From positions 1 through 24,417 of the IMG/VR virus record IMGVR_UViG_3300035698_015603: a stretch of 24,417 bases of DNA, one strand, 5' to 3'. Source of the DNA: a virus. Positions 15,952 to 22,420 of the stretch are shown here, in pieces. Every line of letters begins with the position of its first letter. Position 1 is the first letter of the stretch. Under the pieces are notes generated by a model. It saw only the letters and a program-made list of their open reading frames with translations, was not told the DNA's origin and made no database searches. The position numbers and the translations under genes were made by a program.

Positions 15952-16392
15952 TTATTCCAGGACGTACCTGATCCGCGTGCGTACGATCTCACTGGCGCTC
16001 AGGGCGGCGCCGGCTGTGGTGATGTAGATCTTCTTGTCCTCGGTCGTCGGGGTTTCACCGATCGTCGGCAGACAAGAGACGGGCTGGGCCGTCGTCAGGC
16101 TGTTGGCCAGGGTGGTCAGTGTGCCCAGCGCATCGGCGTCCCCACTGTACCCGACCGTGCCGGTGACGGCGGCGGTCGTATTGCTGACGACCTGGACGTC
16201 GCTGACAACGGCCCCGGCCGGCAGAATGCCGATATACAGCAGCGACCCGGCATCGGCGGCCGCAAGGCCGATGGTGGTCGTGTCGGCGAGAACCCGTTCC
16301 TTGCCCTGCCATTTGCAGGCTTCCAGGGCGGTCGACGGTGTGACGTTGGCGGCGACCGAATAATTGGCGCCGTAGACTGTGGCTGTCGCCAT
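15952..16392 (-). CDS. Probable capsid decoration/cement protein
   Basis: A protein of 146 residues immediately downstream of the major capsid gene, with a strong AAGGAG six bases before ATG. The sequence is rich in A, T, V and G and looks all-beta: LLYIGILPAGAVVSDVQVVS, then TTAAVTGTVGYSGDADAL, then a variable loop and KKIYITTAGAALSASEIVRTRIRYVLE. Small proteins with this 'G.LPaGAvv...tvGysgD' pattern are commonly encoded right after podovirus capsid genes and are thought to be virion proteins on the head surface. It has no signal peptide. It is also the nearest gene upstream of the glycosyltransferases, making it a candidate substrate. The family call is by pattern and position. Confidence 0.62.
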   Translation of the reverse strand: MATATVYGANYSVAANVTPSTALEACKWQGKERVLADTTTIGLAAADAGSLLYIGILPAGAVVSDVQVVSNTTAAVTGTVGYSGDADALGTLTTLANSLTTAQPVSCLPTIGETPTTEDKKIYITTAGAALSASEIVRTRIRYVLE

Positions 16393-16425
16393 GATATTCT
16401 CCTTACAGCGGGCGTTCCGCTATTG

Positions 16426-16467
16426 TTGATCCTTGATTTTTGATCTTTGATCTTTCATCTTTGATCT
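16426..16467 (-). repeat. Six tandem 7-bp repeats just after the capsid stop codon
   Basis: On the plus strand six consecutive heptamers read ttgatcc, ttgattt, ttgatct, ttgatct, ttcatct, ttgatct, ending two bases before the complement of the capsid stop codon. On the transcript this is a purine/A-rich AGATCAA series in the 77-nt capsid-decoration gap, followed by a small AGCGG/CCGCT hairpin. It is one of the few AT-rich patches in the window. Confidence 0.85.
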
Positions 16468-16469
16468 TC

Positions 16470-17405
16470 TTATGCGGCCTTCAGCAGGACCTCAACAACG
16501 GCCGGGCCTTCGTTCCGCTCGGCGCCGATGTCCAGCGTCGCGAGCACCTGGTCGCAGCCTTTGTCGGGTCGACGTTCGACGACCGTCTTGATGTCACTAC
16601 CGACGCCCAGCGTGATCGCGCCCTGAGCGAACGCATAGCACTCGACGCAGGTCGTATCGATCGTGTGGTAGGCCAGGCCGGTGCCGCTCGCGCGGTACTC
16701 GATCTGAATGAATTCAAAACCCATGAACTTGGTGATCAGGCCATTGACCAGATCGCGGACCTGTCGCATCTCTTCGGCGCCCAGGGTGGTATCGATCAGC
16801 AGGGCATTGATATTGGCCGCGTTGGTCACGAAGTAGCGCGGCCGCTCGCGACCCACCTCGGCCTGATCCAGCAGAGTGGCCGCCACCTTGAGCTTCGTGA
16901 CGGTGAGATTCGTGTCGGTCGTGCCACTGCCGTCGCTGCCGGCGGTGACGAGCGTGCCATCACCCTCGACGAGGCGGCATTCGCCGGCATCATAGTTGTT
17001 GATCGAGGTCGCACCGGCCACGCCGCCGTGAGCGACGCCGCCCAGGGCCCGGAGAATGCGGGAATCCTTGGCACGATTGGCCGCGGCCACAGCACTCTGG
17101 ACGTACTTGCCGTTGATATCGATCAGCGTCTTCTCGCCGTCCTGGGGATCGATCAGGTCCGACCACTCCATATCATGGACGGTCCCTTTGCGGCGGGTGT
17201 GGGGTGTGTTGACGGGACGGACGTCGGCGTGCCGAGAAGTCCGCTCATACATTTCGGTCGAGCCGATCCGCTCGGCATAGAACGCCTTGCCGTTCACGTC
17301 GGCGATCTGGCAGGTCTTCTGCAGCCGGCTGTCACGCTGCTGGCTCAGCATAATGACGTTGGCGTTGTACTGCTCGACCATGGCGGTCGTAATTGAGAAT
17401 GACAT
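16470..17405 (-). CDS. Major capsid protein
   Basis: A protein of 311 residues following the scaffold gene. It begins MSFSITTAMVEQYNANVIMLSQQRDSRL, a helix-rich N-arm of the kind seen in T7/phiKMV-type HK97-fold capsids. It then has GKAFYAERIG, RKGTVHDMEWSDLIDPQDGEKTLIDINGKYVQS, NRAKDSRILRALGG, a Gly/Thr-rich loop, TKLKVAATLLDQAEVG, RYFVTNAANINALL, and a C-terminal FMGFEFIQI strand region ending in AFAQGAITLGVGSDIKTVVERRPDKG. These are the usual steps of podovirus capsid proteins (E-loop, spine helix, P-domain, A-domain with 'a.a...i.lg...d'). The start ATG has GGAGAG upstream, but both are folded into a 15-bp stem in the leader. No signal peptide. Spacing to the scaffold gene (190 nt) is the longest gap in the window. 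Confidence 0.85.
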   Translation of the reverse strand: MSFSITTAMVEQYNANVIMLSQQRDSRLQKTCQIADVNGKAFYAERIGSTEMYERTSRHADVRPVNTPHTRRKGTVHDMEWSDLIDPQDGEKTLIDINGKYVQSAVAAANRAKDSRILRALGGVAHGGVAGATSINNYDAGECRLVEGDGTLVTAGSDGSGTTDTNLTVTKLKVAATLLDQAEVGRERPRYFVTNAANINALLIDTTLGAEEMRQVRDLVNGLITKFMGFEFIQIEYRASGTGLAYHTIDTTCVECYAFAQGAITLGVGSDIKTVVERRPDKGCDQVLATLDIGAERNEGPAVVEVLLKAA

Positions 17406-17478
17406 CGGGGAACTCTCCTAGTTCAGTGTGATCGTGGACGATCGAATCGTTTCGACCGCTGCTGGAGAGCTCCCCGAT
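17404..17478 (-). promoter_or_regulatory. Leader hairpin sequestering the capsid gene SD and start codon
   Basis: On the transcript ATCGGGGAGCTCTCC (17478-17464) pairs with GGAGAGTTCCCCGAT (17418-17404): 14 Watson-Crick pairs and one G-U. The 3' arm contains the SD (GGAGAG) and the first two bases of the capsid ATG (17405-17403). The 45-nt loop contains smaller stems, for example GATCGT/ACGATC. The pairing is directly seen; a regulatory role is inferred. Opening could come from translation of the leader ORF across the 5' arm, from RNase processing, or from a binding protein. Confidence 0.6.
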
Positions 17479-17491
17479 CTATCCGACTCAT
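17423..17491 (-). CDS. Putative 22-codon leader ORF before the capsid gene
   Basis: ATG at 17491 opens a 22-residue frame (starts MSRIDRGALQQR, Arg-rich) ending in TGA at 17425-17423, a few bases before the capsid SD. Its codons run through the 5' arm of the stem that hides the capsid start, so a translating ribosome would melt the stem. It has no strong SD (a GGGTGGG lies further upstream). It may be chance; listed because of its layout. Confidence 0.25.
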   Translation of the reverse strand: MSRIDRGALQQRSKRFDRPRSH

Positions 17492-17538
17492 GCCGGACTC
17501 ACGGACCCACCCGTTGTGCGTTTTTCGGCGCCCCGCTG

Positions 17539-17602
17539 CGGACCTCGATGAGGCTACCCGCCAAAAAGACACACGCGACTCGGACCGGGATGAGGCTACC
17601 CG
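17539..17602 (-). repeat. Duplicated 22-bp segment of the scaffold gene 3' end
   Basis: Plus-strand cggacctcgatgaggctacccg at 17539-17560 matches cggaccgggatgaggctacccg at 17581-17602 in 20 of 22 positions, offset 42 bp. The second copy includes the scaffold stop codon (cta at 17596) and its last codons; the first copy lies wholly in the intergenic leader. It looks like a local duplication of the gene end. Confidence 0.8.
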
Positions 17603-18447
17603 GCCGCGTGCAGTTGATTCCGAAGTTGCATCACTCGGGCCGTCGCCGCATTGTGGCGCGCGCCGGTTTCTTTCATGTAGACATCGCTCGCCATGATCTC
17701 GTCGATCTGGCTCTGGATCCCGGAGGCATCGATCCCGCCGTCGCTCTTGGCGTGCAGGCGGTCGGGCGAAATCGCCCCGCCGATCTTGTGCATCACCGCC
17801 AGGAACGCCGGGTCGTCCAGATAGCCGGCCTCTTTGAAATGGGCCAGCTCCGCTTCATCGGCGAACGCGGCGGCCGCCGTATTGGCGAGCTGGACGTTGG
17901 CCTCGTACTTGCCCTGCCATTGATTCTTCAGCGCCGTTGTGGCCGTCTCCATTTCGGCGGCCTTGCCCTGCTCGGTGAGGTTGTGACTGCTCACGTTGAA
18001 GGCCTGGACCCGCTCGGTCATCACCTTCATCTGCGCCGGTGTCAAATGAGCATCGTGGCACCACTGTCGCCACTGGGTATCGAGCTCGGGGTCGGGACTC
18101 ATGCCCTTGGGCATCTCGGCGGGCACGATTTCGGGATAGGCCTCCGCCGTCTCGGGCCAGCCGGCGGCCTTGTAGAAGGCGTCCCAGCCGGCGGTGTCGG
18201 TCGGATCGGCCGGCAGGGGGACGCCCCGCTTGCCGACCAGGCTCTGCGCGTTGACGGTCATCTTCGCGAGGCCGGCCACATCCTTAATGCCGGCGAGCGT
18301 CTCATTGCCGGCGTAGCTCGGATCCAGTGTCGTGTGCCAATTCTCGACGAACGTGCCGTCGGCATTGACCAGTGACGGCGAAGCCGCCGGTGGCGTTTCG
18401 CCCGGCGGTGTCGCGGGCGTTGTCTCAGTTGGTGCGTTCGGGTCCAT
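17596..18447 (-). CDS. Capsid assembly scaffold protein
   Basis: 283 residues (T7 gp9 is 307) between the portal block and the major capsid gene, the usual scaffold position. The N-terminus is a disordered Pro/Thr/Ala-rich stretch, followed by ADGTFVENWHTTLDPS and a LAGIKDVAGLAKMTVNAQSLVG helix. This order, with the AGWDAFYKAAGWPETAEAYPEIVP motif, is typical of podovirus scaffolds. The centre is helical (MKVMTERVQAFN, EMETATTALKNQWQGKYEANVQLANTAAAAF). The basic C-terminal helix (ARVMQLRNQLHAAG) would contact the capsid protein. It guides procapsid assembly and leaves the head. AAGGA sits six bases before ATG. The gene end is duplicated downstream. Confidence 0.87.
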   Translation of the reverse strand: MDPNAPTETTPATPPGETPPAASPSLVNADGTFVENWHTTLDPSYAGNETLAGIKDVAGLAKMTVNAQSLVGKRGVPLPADPTDTAGWDAFYKAAGWPETAEAYPEIVPAEMPKGMSPDPELDTQWRQWCHDAHLTPAQMKVMTERVQAFNVSSHNLTEQGKAAEMETATTALKNQWQGKYEANVQLANTAAAAFADEAELAHFKEAGYLDDPAFLAVMHKIGGAISPDRLHAKSDGGIDASGIQSQIDEIMASDVYMKETGARHNAATARVMQLRNQLHAAG

Positions 18448-18456
18448 CGGTCATCC

Positions 18457-18480
18457 TTACTCAGAAACGTGGCTTGTCAT
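18457..18480 (-). CDS. Putative seven-codon leader ORF overlapping the scaffold SD
   Basis: AAGGA lies four bases before an ATG at 18480 that opens MTSHVSE and ends in TAA. The TAA overlaps the AAGGA used by the scaffold gene, ten bases before the scaffold ATG. Termination here would place a ribosome at the scaffold start, so reinitiation or coupling is plausible. It is very short and may be coincidental. Confidence 0.22.
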   Translation of the reverse strand: MTSHVSE

Positions 18481-18495
18481 TGCGTCCTTGCTCGG

Positions 18496-18957
18496 TCAGG
18501 TCGTGGCCAGCAGTCGGCGGGCCTCGGCGATCTGATCGATCGAGATTCCGGTCATGTCGCCCGAGCCGGTCGGGAACTCATAGAGAGCCGCCGCCCGATT
18601 CGTCACGGTATGATCGATCGGCAGATCCGACAACGGCTTCAGCGCACGGCGTATCTCCGCCAGGGACACGGCGGGGTCGTTATACGCCTTCGTCGCCCCA
18701 GCCAGGTGCCCGGCGGTCAGGACGCCCGTCTGGCCGGCCCGGCTGATCTTGTACCGCTCGCCGTATTCCGGGGCGTTCGGCTGGATGCAGGTCAAAGGCT
18801 CGATCGCGGCTTTGCACGCGGCGATCACCGCCCGCTCGGCGGCCTTCTCGGCCTCCTTCTTCGCGGCGTTCTCGGCGGCCTTGCCGGCGGCTTCCTCGGC
18901 GGCCTTGGCAGCCGCTTCGTCGGCGAGTTGTTGCATGTTGTTCTCTGTTTTGGCCAT
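18496..18957 (-). CDS. Ala/Glu/Lys-rich coiled-coil protein between portal and scaffold genes
   Basis: A protein of 153 residues that I cannot assign to a family. Residues about 8-48 are a near-pure A/E/K helix with AAEEAAGKAAENAAKKEAEKAAERA, a predicted coiled coil. The remainder (about 50-153) is a mixed region with LTCIQPNAPEYGERYKIS and VTNRAAALYEFPTGSGDMTGISIDQIAEARRLL. Its start shares one base with the previous stop (TGATG), and the position between portal and scaffold suggests a head-assembly or minor virion protein. An accessory scaffold would fit the coiled coil, but that is inference. Confidence 0.72.
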   Translation of the reverse strand: MAKTENNMQQLADEAAAKAAEEAAGKAAENAAKKEAEKAAERAVIAACKAAIEPLTCIQPNAPEYGERYKISRAGQTGVLTAGHLAGATKAYNDPAVSLAEIRRALKPLSDLPIDHTVTNRAAALYEFPTGSGDMTGISIDQIAEARRLLATT

Positions 18958-19163
18958 CAGGCTTTCTCCTGTCTGTCGGCCGGCTGAGCGGCCATGTTTT
19001 GAATGATATATTCGACCACGGCCAGGCCACCACAGCGGTAGCTGGTGCTGTGCGGATTGTCGGCCACAAAAGGATTGCCCCCGAATCGGGCATTGAGATC
19101 GGCGACGATCAGGCCGCCCATCTCGGTCGCGGCGAATTGGCGATAGGCCTCGGCCAGCTCCAT
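18957..19163 (-). CDS. Small Bbp19-like phage protein
   Basis: A protein of 68 residues, MELAEAYRQF..., directly following the portal gene with a one-base overlap (TGATG), which fixes the start. The pattern (F-x-G-LIVADLNARFG, then NPF..DNPHSTSYRCGGLAVVEYIIQNM) resembles the Bbp19-like proteins encoded next to podovirus portals, where 'tp.G..vL.dL', an 'F..dP' turn and 'r.G.r.vv..I...l' recur. The usual function is unknown; a small virion or assembly protein is likely. The next gene also starts on the stop codon of this one. The family call is by motif and position. Confidence 0.65.
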   Translation of the reverse strand: MELAEAYRQFAATEMGGLIVADLNARFGGNPFVADNPHSTSYRCGGLAVVEYIIQNMAAQPADRQEKA

Positions 19164-20764
19164 CAGGCGGCCTCCATCGATGCCGCCGGCTGTTTGTCCA
19201 TCACCTGCATCATCATCTGGGCCTGGGCGTCCGCCGCCTGCTGCTGCATGCGAGCCTCGCGAAGGGCCCGCACCTCGGTGACAGACTTGAGCCATCGGGG
19301 CGGCAGGCACATTTTGTAACTGATCTCTCGGCTAATCTCATCGAAGGAAAAGTTGTCCCAGACGGTGGGATCGATCTCGGCGAACGGCGACAGGAACATC
19401 ATCGCATCGTTCATCGCCGTCAGCTCGGCGTATTCCATCGCCAGCGCGAGCGTTGAGGTGTAGCGGATATTCGCCATGGCCAGGACCGCCGACGGGATCC
19501 CGCCCAAAAGATACGGCTGCTCGCTAAGGATCGACAGGTCCACGCGCGTCATCGGATCGAACAGCTCCACTTTGAGTCGGCCGAAGTTCGGCCCGAGTAG
19601 ATTCAATTTCTCGGCCAGCAGGCCACGCACCTCGGTGGCGGTGCGGCTTTTTTCGTCCGAGAGGATCGCGAAAATATCGTTATACATCGCCCGCTTAATG
19701 ATCATGCGTTTGCTCTCGGCGTACTCGACGCCGAAGGCGGGCTGCGCCCCGCTGATGAAGGCCTCGGGCTTGACCGCCGCGTTGATCGGATTGACGCGAT
19801 AGTATAGCAGACTGCCCGGTTCAAGCTTGACGGTGCCCAGGAACGCACTATCGGGGACCAGGATCGGCGGACGCACGACGTGCTCGGCGGCGACGATCAC
19901 CGTCTCCTCGATCATATTGACCATCTTGACATCCGGCAGGCAGGTCATCCCCGGCGAACGCCCTTCCTTTTCGCCCGAGGCCTTGGCGAATCGGCAGACG
20001 AGGTATCGCTGCTGGGGCCAGCCGCTCTTGCGGAGGGTCTCGGCATCGGTGACAGTCACCCAGGTCGATTCGACCGGCATATTGAGATTGTCACGAGTGC
20101 CGCCGGCAAACTCGGTACGCGGCACGGCGGCGTGAACGATCTCGAACGTCTTGTCGCGACCGACGCCACCCTGTTCGTTGTAGGCGTCGCGAATCGTCTT
20201 ACCCACGTTGTCGATCCCGAACTCGCCGACGGCCTGCCGGGCGGTCCAGGTGAATTTCCGCATCACGGAATCGACGCGCCCGCGATGGTTCTCGGCGAAG
20301 GTCACTTGCTCGTAGGGGTGGGCCGTGTATTCGAGACTGCTGTCCAGTCCGCGACTCGGTTCGATCGTCGCCATCCCGGCCGAGCCCAGATCGAGAAACG
20401 CCTCATAGATCGCCTCGGGGAAGTTGCTCTTGCCGCTTTCCTCTCGCAAGGTCTCGCTGATCGCCAGCAGGCTTCGCCCGAATTCCCCCTCCATCCGCCC
20501 GTGCTCGATCGGCGGCGTCACCATCCGCCACGACCGGCCCGGCGGGCACATGAAATCATACAGCCCCGTGGCGAACCGCTCGAGCGCCGTCTCGAACGTC
20601 GAATCGAACAGCTCGGCCTGAAGGTCCGCCCCCGGCGTCTGGCCGCTCATCACGGAGCCGCGACGCGGCAGGCCATACTGATACACCTGTCGCACCAGGC
20701 TCTTGGCGGTCGAACGCTGGGCGTCCCATCGGTTCCACGTTCCGACGATCTCTTTGCCGTCCAT
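19163..20764 (-). CDS. Portal (head-tail connector) protein
   Basis: 533 residues (T7 gp8 is about 536) with the podovirus connector pattern throughout. The N-terminus has WNRWDAQRSTAKSLVRQVYQYGLPRRGS, then AELFDSTFETALERFATGLYDFMCPPGRSWRMV (the clip/stem start seen in T7-type portals) and LGSAGMATIEPSR, followed by a central beta part with ENHRGRVDSVMRKFTW. The later part has PGSLLYYRVNPINAAVKPEA, a long helix ESKRMIIKRAMYNDIFAILSD and RTATEVRGLLAEKLNLLGPNFGRLKVELFDPM, a classical portal 'crown' helix region. It forms the twelve-subunit ring for DNA entry and exit. The start ATG follows the previous stop without a gap (TAAATG). The C-terminus is Gln/Ala/Met-rich. Confidence 0.93.
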   Translation of the reverse strand: MDGKEIVGTWNRWDAQRSTAKSLVRQVYQYGLPRRGSVMSGQTPGADLQAELFDSTFETALERFATGLYDFMCPPGRSWRMVTPPIEHGRMEGEFGRSLLAISETLREESGKSNFPEAIYEAFLDLGSAGMATIEPSRGLDSSLEYTAHPYEQVTFAENHRGRVDSVMRKFTWTARQAVGEFGIDNVGKTIRDAYNEQGGVGRDKTFEIVHAAVPRTEFAGGTRDNLNMPVESTWVTVTDAETLRKSGWPQQRYLVCRFAKASGEKEGRSPGMTCLPDVKMVNMIEETVIVAAEHVVRPPILVPDSAFLGTVKLEPGSLLYYRVNPINAAVKPEAFISGAQPAFGVEYAESKRMIIKRAMYNDIFAILSDEKSRTATEVRGLLAEKLNLLGPNFGRLKVELFDPMTRVDLSILSEQPYLLGGIPSAVLAMANIRYTSTLALAMEYAELTAMNDAMMFLSPFAEIDPTVWDNFSFDEISREISYKMCLPPRWLKSVTEVRALREARMQQQAADAQAQMMMQVMDKQPAASMEAA

Positions 20765-20986
20765 TTACGCGATCCCCACGAGCGAGGGCATCGTCAGGCG
20801 GGCGGTGCTATCGGCGAGGCCGCCGGAGACCAGTGTGGATTTGCCCCCCGTCTTCGCCATGGATCGCCGAAGCCGCTGATCGCTGGCCAGGACCTCGGCG
20901 TCGGTCGGACCGGGCAGGGAGGCGGGGGCCTTGGTCTGCTTCTTCGCTGCGTACATCATACCGAGCAAAAACGGGATGCCGAACAT
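20765..20986 (-). CDS. Small protein preceding the portal gene
   Basis: A protein of 73 residues. The N-terminus is hydrophobic (MFGIPFLLGMMYAAKKQ), then Pro-rich, then LRRSMAKTGGKSTLVSGGLA, a basic/Gly 'R..a...GksT...GG' motif seen in small unnamed proteins encoded just upstream of podovirus portals. Function is unknown; a minor virion or membrane-associated protein is possible. GGGAAA precedes the ATG by a few bases. It ends directly at the portal ATG, so the two are co-translated. Confidence 0.65.
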   Translation of the reverse strand: MFGIPFLLGMMYAAKKQTKAPASLPGPTDAEVLASDQRLRRSMAKTGGKSTLVSGGLADSTARLTMPSLVGIA

Positions 20987-20989
20987 CGT

Positions 20990-21175
20990 CTATTTCCCGA
21001 ACACACGTCCAATTTCCGCCTTCTGTTGGCGGTCGGGCGGCCGGCCACAGGGCCGGGCCTCATTCGGGCTAATTGTACAATGACCGCTCCTCGCGTTCCA
21101 AAAAGGGCAGTCGGTGCAATCCACCGGGCCCACCGAACCCGTGCGGACAAAAGGGTTTACGCCTCGCGGTAGCAT
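20990..21175 (-). CDS. Small four-cysteine protein, possible zinc-binding
   Basis: A protein of 61 residues from the ATG at 21175, preferred over the ATG at 21202 because GGAG lies seven bases before it. Four Cys at residues 20, 23, 33 and 43 (C-x2-C-x9-C-x9-C) with CTDCPFW and HCTISP could bind zinc or an iron-sulphur cluster. No family is recognised. The C-terminus is basic. It sits three bases before the next small gene. Confidence 0.5.
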   Translation of the reverse strand: MLPRGVNPFVRTGSVGPVDCTDCPFWNARSGHCTISPNEARPCGRPPDRQQKAEIGRVFGK

Positions 21176-21216
21176 CAGAACACTCCAAAAACGTGTATAC
21201 AAACGATTGACACGGC

Positions 21217-21498
21217 CTACGGGGCCTTGGCTTTCTCCTCGCTGGTCTCTTGCATGGCCACCCTGATCGCCCTCATAATCTCCATCGCCCTGTCGTCGCG
21301 TTCCTCATCGCTCTCGCACTTGACGACAGACTCACCGCCACCGCTGTACTCGACTATTATTCGGGGCGGATGGGCGCACGGGAACATGGGTGATGCCGCT
21401 ACGGCATCTGCTACGCGGACCGCCGTAATCGTCGAGGCCAACAGCGAATCTCCATTCCAAAACGTGATCCATCCCGGTGTGCCTTGATCGTGCACCAT
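21217..21498 (-). CDS. Hypothetical protein
   Basis: A protein of 93 residues, not recognised. It has a beta-type N-terminal half (TPGWITFWNGDSLLASTITAVRV), RIIVEYSGGGESVV in the centre and an acidic C-terminal helix (DEERDDRAMEIMRAIRVAM). There is no signal peptide or membrane segment. AAAGGA precedes the ATG at a proper distance, and the frame follows the gene for the LuxR-type HTH protein after a 62-nt gap. That gap contains only a small GCCC-GCGA-GGGC hairpin. Confidence 0.6.
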   Translation of the reverse strand: MVHDQGTPGWITFWNGDSLLASTITAVRVADAVAASPMFPCAHPPRIIVEYSGGGESVVKCESDEERDDRAMEIMRAIRVAMQETSEEKAKAP

Positions 21499-21560
21499 GG
21501 GTGATCCTTTCCGCCCTCGCGGGCAACTCTTGAGTATTCCTTAACCGTTCAATGTGTGAT

Positions 21561-21842
21561 CTACTTGCCCAGCAGCAGGCCACTGTGAAGCAGCAGGCGG
21601 ACGATCAGTTCCGCCCGATGCCTCGCGCCCGCCTTGGTCTTAATGCGTGTGATGTAGGTGAGCACGGTCCCTTTGGCGATCCCGAGGCGCTTGGCGATCT
21701 GCCCGGCCGAGCAGCCCAGGACCAGTAGGATGGCGACGTCGAGCTCGCGGGGACTCAGTCGAAGCTCGCCCGCCAGGTCGCGCCAGAGCCGCACATCGTG
21801 CAGCCGCTCATAACTCAGCTCGGCCGTCGTCGGTGACGTCAT
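21561..21842 (-). CDS. Stand-alone LuxR/GerE-type HTH DNA-binding protein
   Basis: A protein of 93 residues. Residues about 28-85 are a complete LuxR-type HTH: LSPRELDVAILLVLGCSAGQIAKRLGIAKGTVLTYITRIKTKAGARHRAELIVRLLL, with the usual 'LSpREldV', 'IAkrLgi..gTV' recognition helix and 'R.elI' ending. No receiver or autoinducer domain is attached, so it would bind DNA without a sensing module of its own. It overlaps the preceding gene by four bases (ATGA). It may be a regulator of late genes. A small-terminase-like DNA-recognition role near terL cannot be excluded, since no small terminase is seen in the window. HTH identity is sure; role is not. Confidence 0.85.
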   Translation of the reverse strand: MTSPTTAELSYERLHDVRLWRDLAGELRLSPRELDVAILLVLGCSAGQIAKRLGIAKGTVLTYITRIKTKAGARHRAELIVRLLLHSGLLLGK

Positions 21843-22420
21843 CCCAGCACCTTCCCCGGCCAGGTCGCCCGGCTGGGCCGGGCCTGGCCGTCCGACCGCG
21901 TGCGCTCCAGGCCCAGGACCGCATAGGCCAGGGCGGCGATCCCGGGATAGTCCCCCAGCTTCAGCAGGGCCGGGTCCTCATGCACCGGGGCGGTCAGCAG
22001 TTCCCCACGCAGCCGACTACTCACCGGCACGATCAACCGCCCGCGATCGCGCATTTGTTTCAGGACGGGCAGGGCGTAGCCCATTGGCCCCGGCATCACG
22101 TCCAGTAAGGCGGGGGTAAATCGCAGGGCGGGCCACGCGGCCACGAACTGCAGCGCCGCCACGTGGGCGCAGTCGGCAAACGCCATCTCCGGATGGTAGT
22201 AGCCGCGAAGGGCGGCCGCCAGATCGACCACCGCCCCCAGGTGCCGATCGGTCGCCTCATCGAGGACCACCAGCTTCGGGCCCCCGACAATCCGCTCGAT
22301 CCGGTGCTCGCCTACGACCGCGACAAACCCGCTTCGCCCGGCCGGCCAACTGACGCCCATCGCGATACGGCTATACTCGGAGTCCGCCGTCGGGTCGAAA
22401 TGCTTCGTCCCTGGAATCAT
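21839..22420 (-). CDS. Unknown protein, possibly a degenerate RNase H/terminase-nuclease-like fold
   Basis: 193 residues from the ATG at 22420, fixed by a four-base overlap with the preceding gene. I do not recognise it with certainty. The layout resembles the C-terminal nuclease domain of large terminases: a first strand pair IAMGVSWPAGRSGFVAVVGEHR, strand KLVVLDEA, an ADCAHVAALQFV segment, then a helix VLKQMRDRGRLIVPVSSRLRGELL and a final LGDYPGIAALAYAVLG, like 'hDD.pDAlayal'. The usual first Asp is replaced by Ser (GVSW for GVDW), and the final acidic pair is reduced to one Asp. If the fold is right, it is probably not a normal nuclease. Downstream of terL it might assist packaging. The fold is inferred. 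Confidence 0.55.
   Translation of the reverse strand: MIPGTKHFDPTADSEYSRIAMGVSWPAGRSGFVAVVGEHRIERIVGGPKLVVLDEATDRHLGAVVDLAAALRGYYHPEMAFADCAHVAALQFVAAWPALRFTPALLDVMPGPMGYALPVLKQMRDRGRLIVPVSSRLRGELLTAPVHEDPALLKLGDYPGIAALAYAVLGLERTRSDGQARPSRATWPGKVLG

Noticed and set aside
18496-18957. Possible lysis protein (spanin or holin) in the Ala/Glu-rich gene
   Set aside because: There is no membrane segment or lipobox; the A/E/K helix fits a soluble coiled coil.
19880-21172. 430-codon plus-strand open frame
   Set aside because: Antisense to portal and two small genes that have overlaps and SDs of their own; no domain visible.
21176-21216. TGTATACA palindrome and -10-like TATACA in a short AT-rich gap
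   Set aside because: No matching -35 at 16-18 bases on the minus strand and no downstream promoter context; an 8-bp palindrome is expected by chance.
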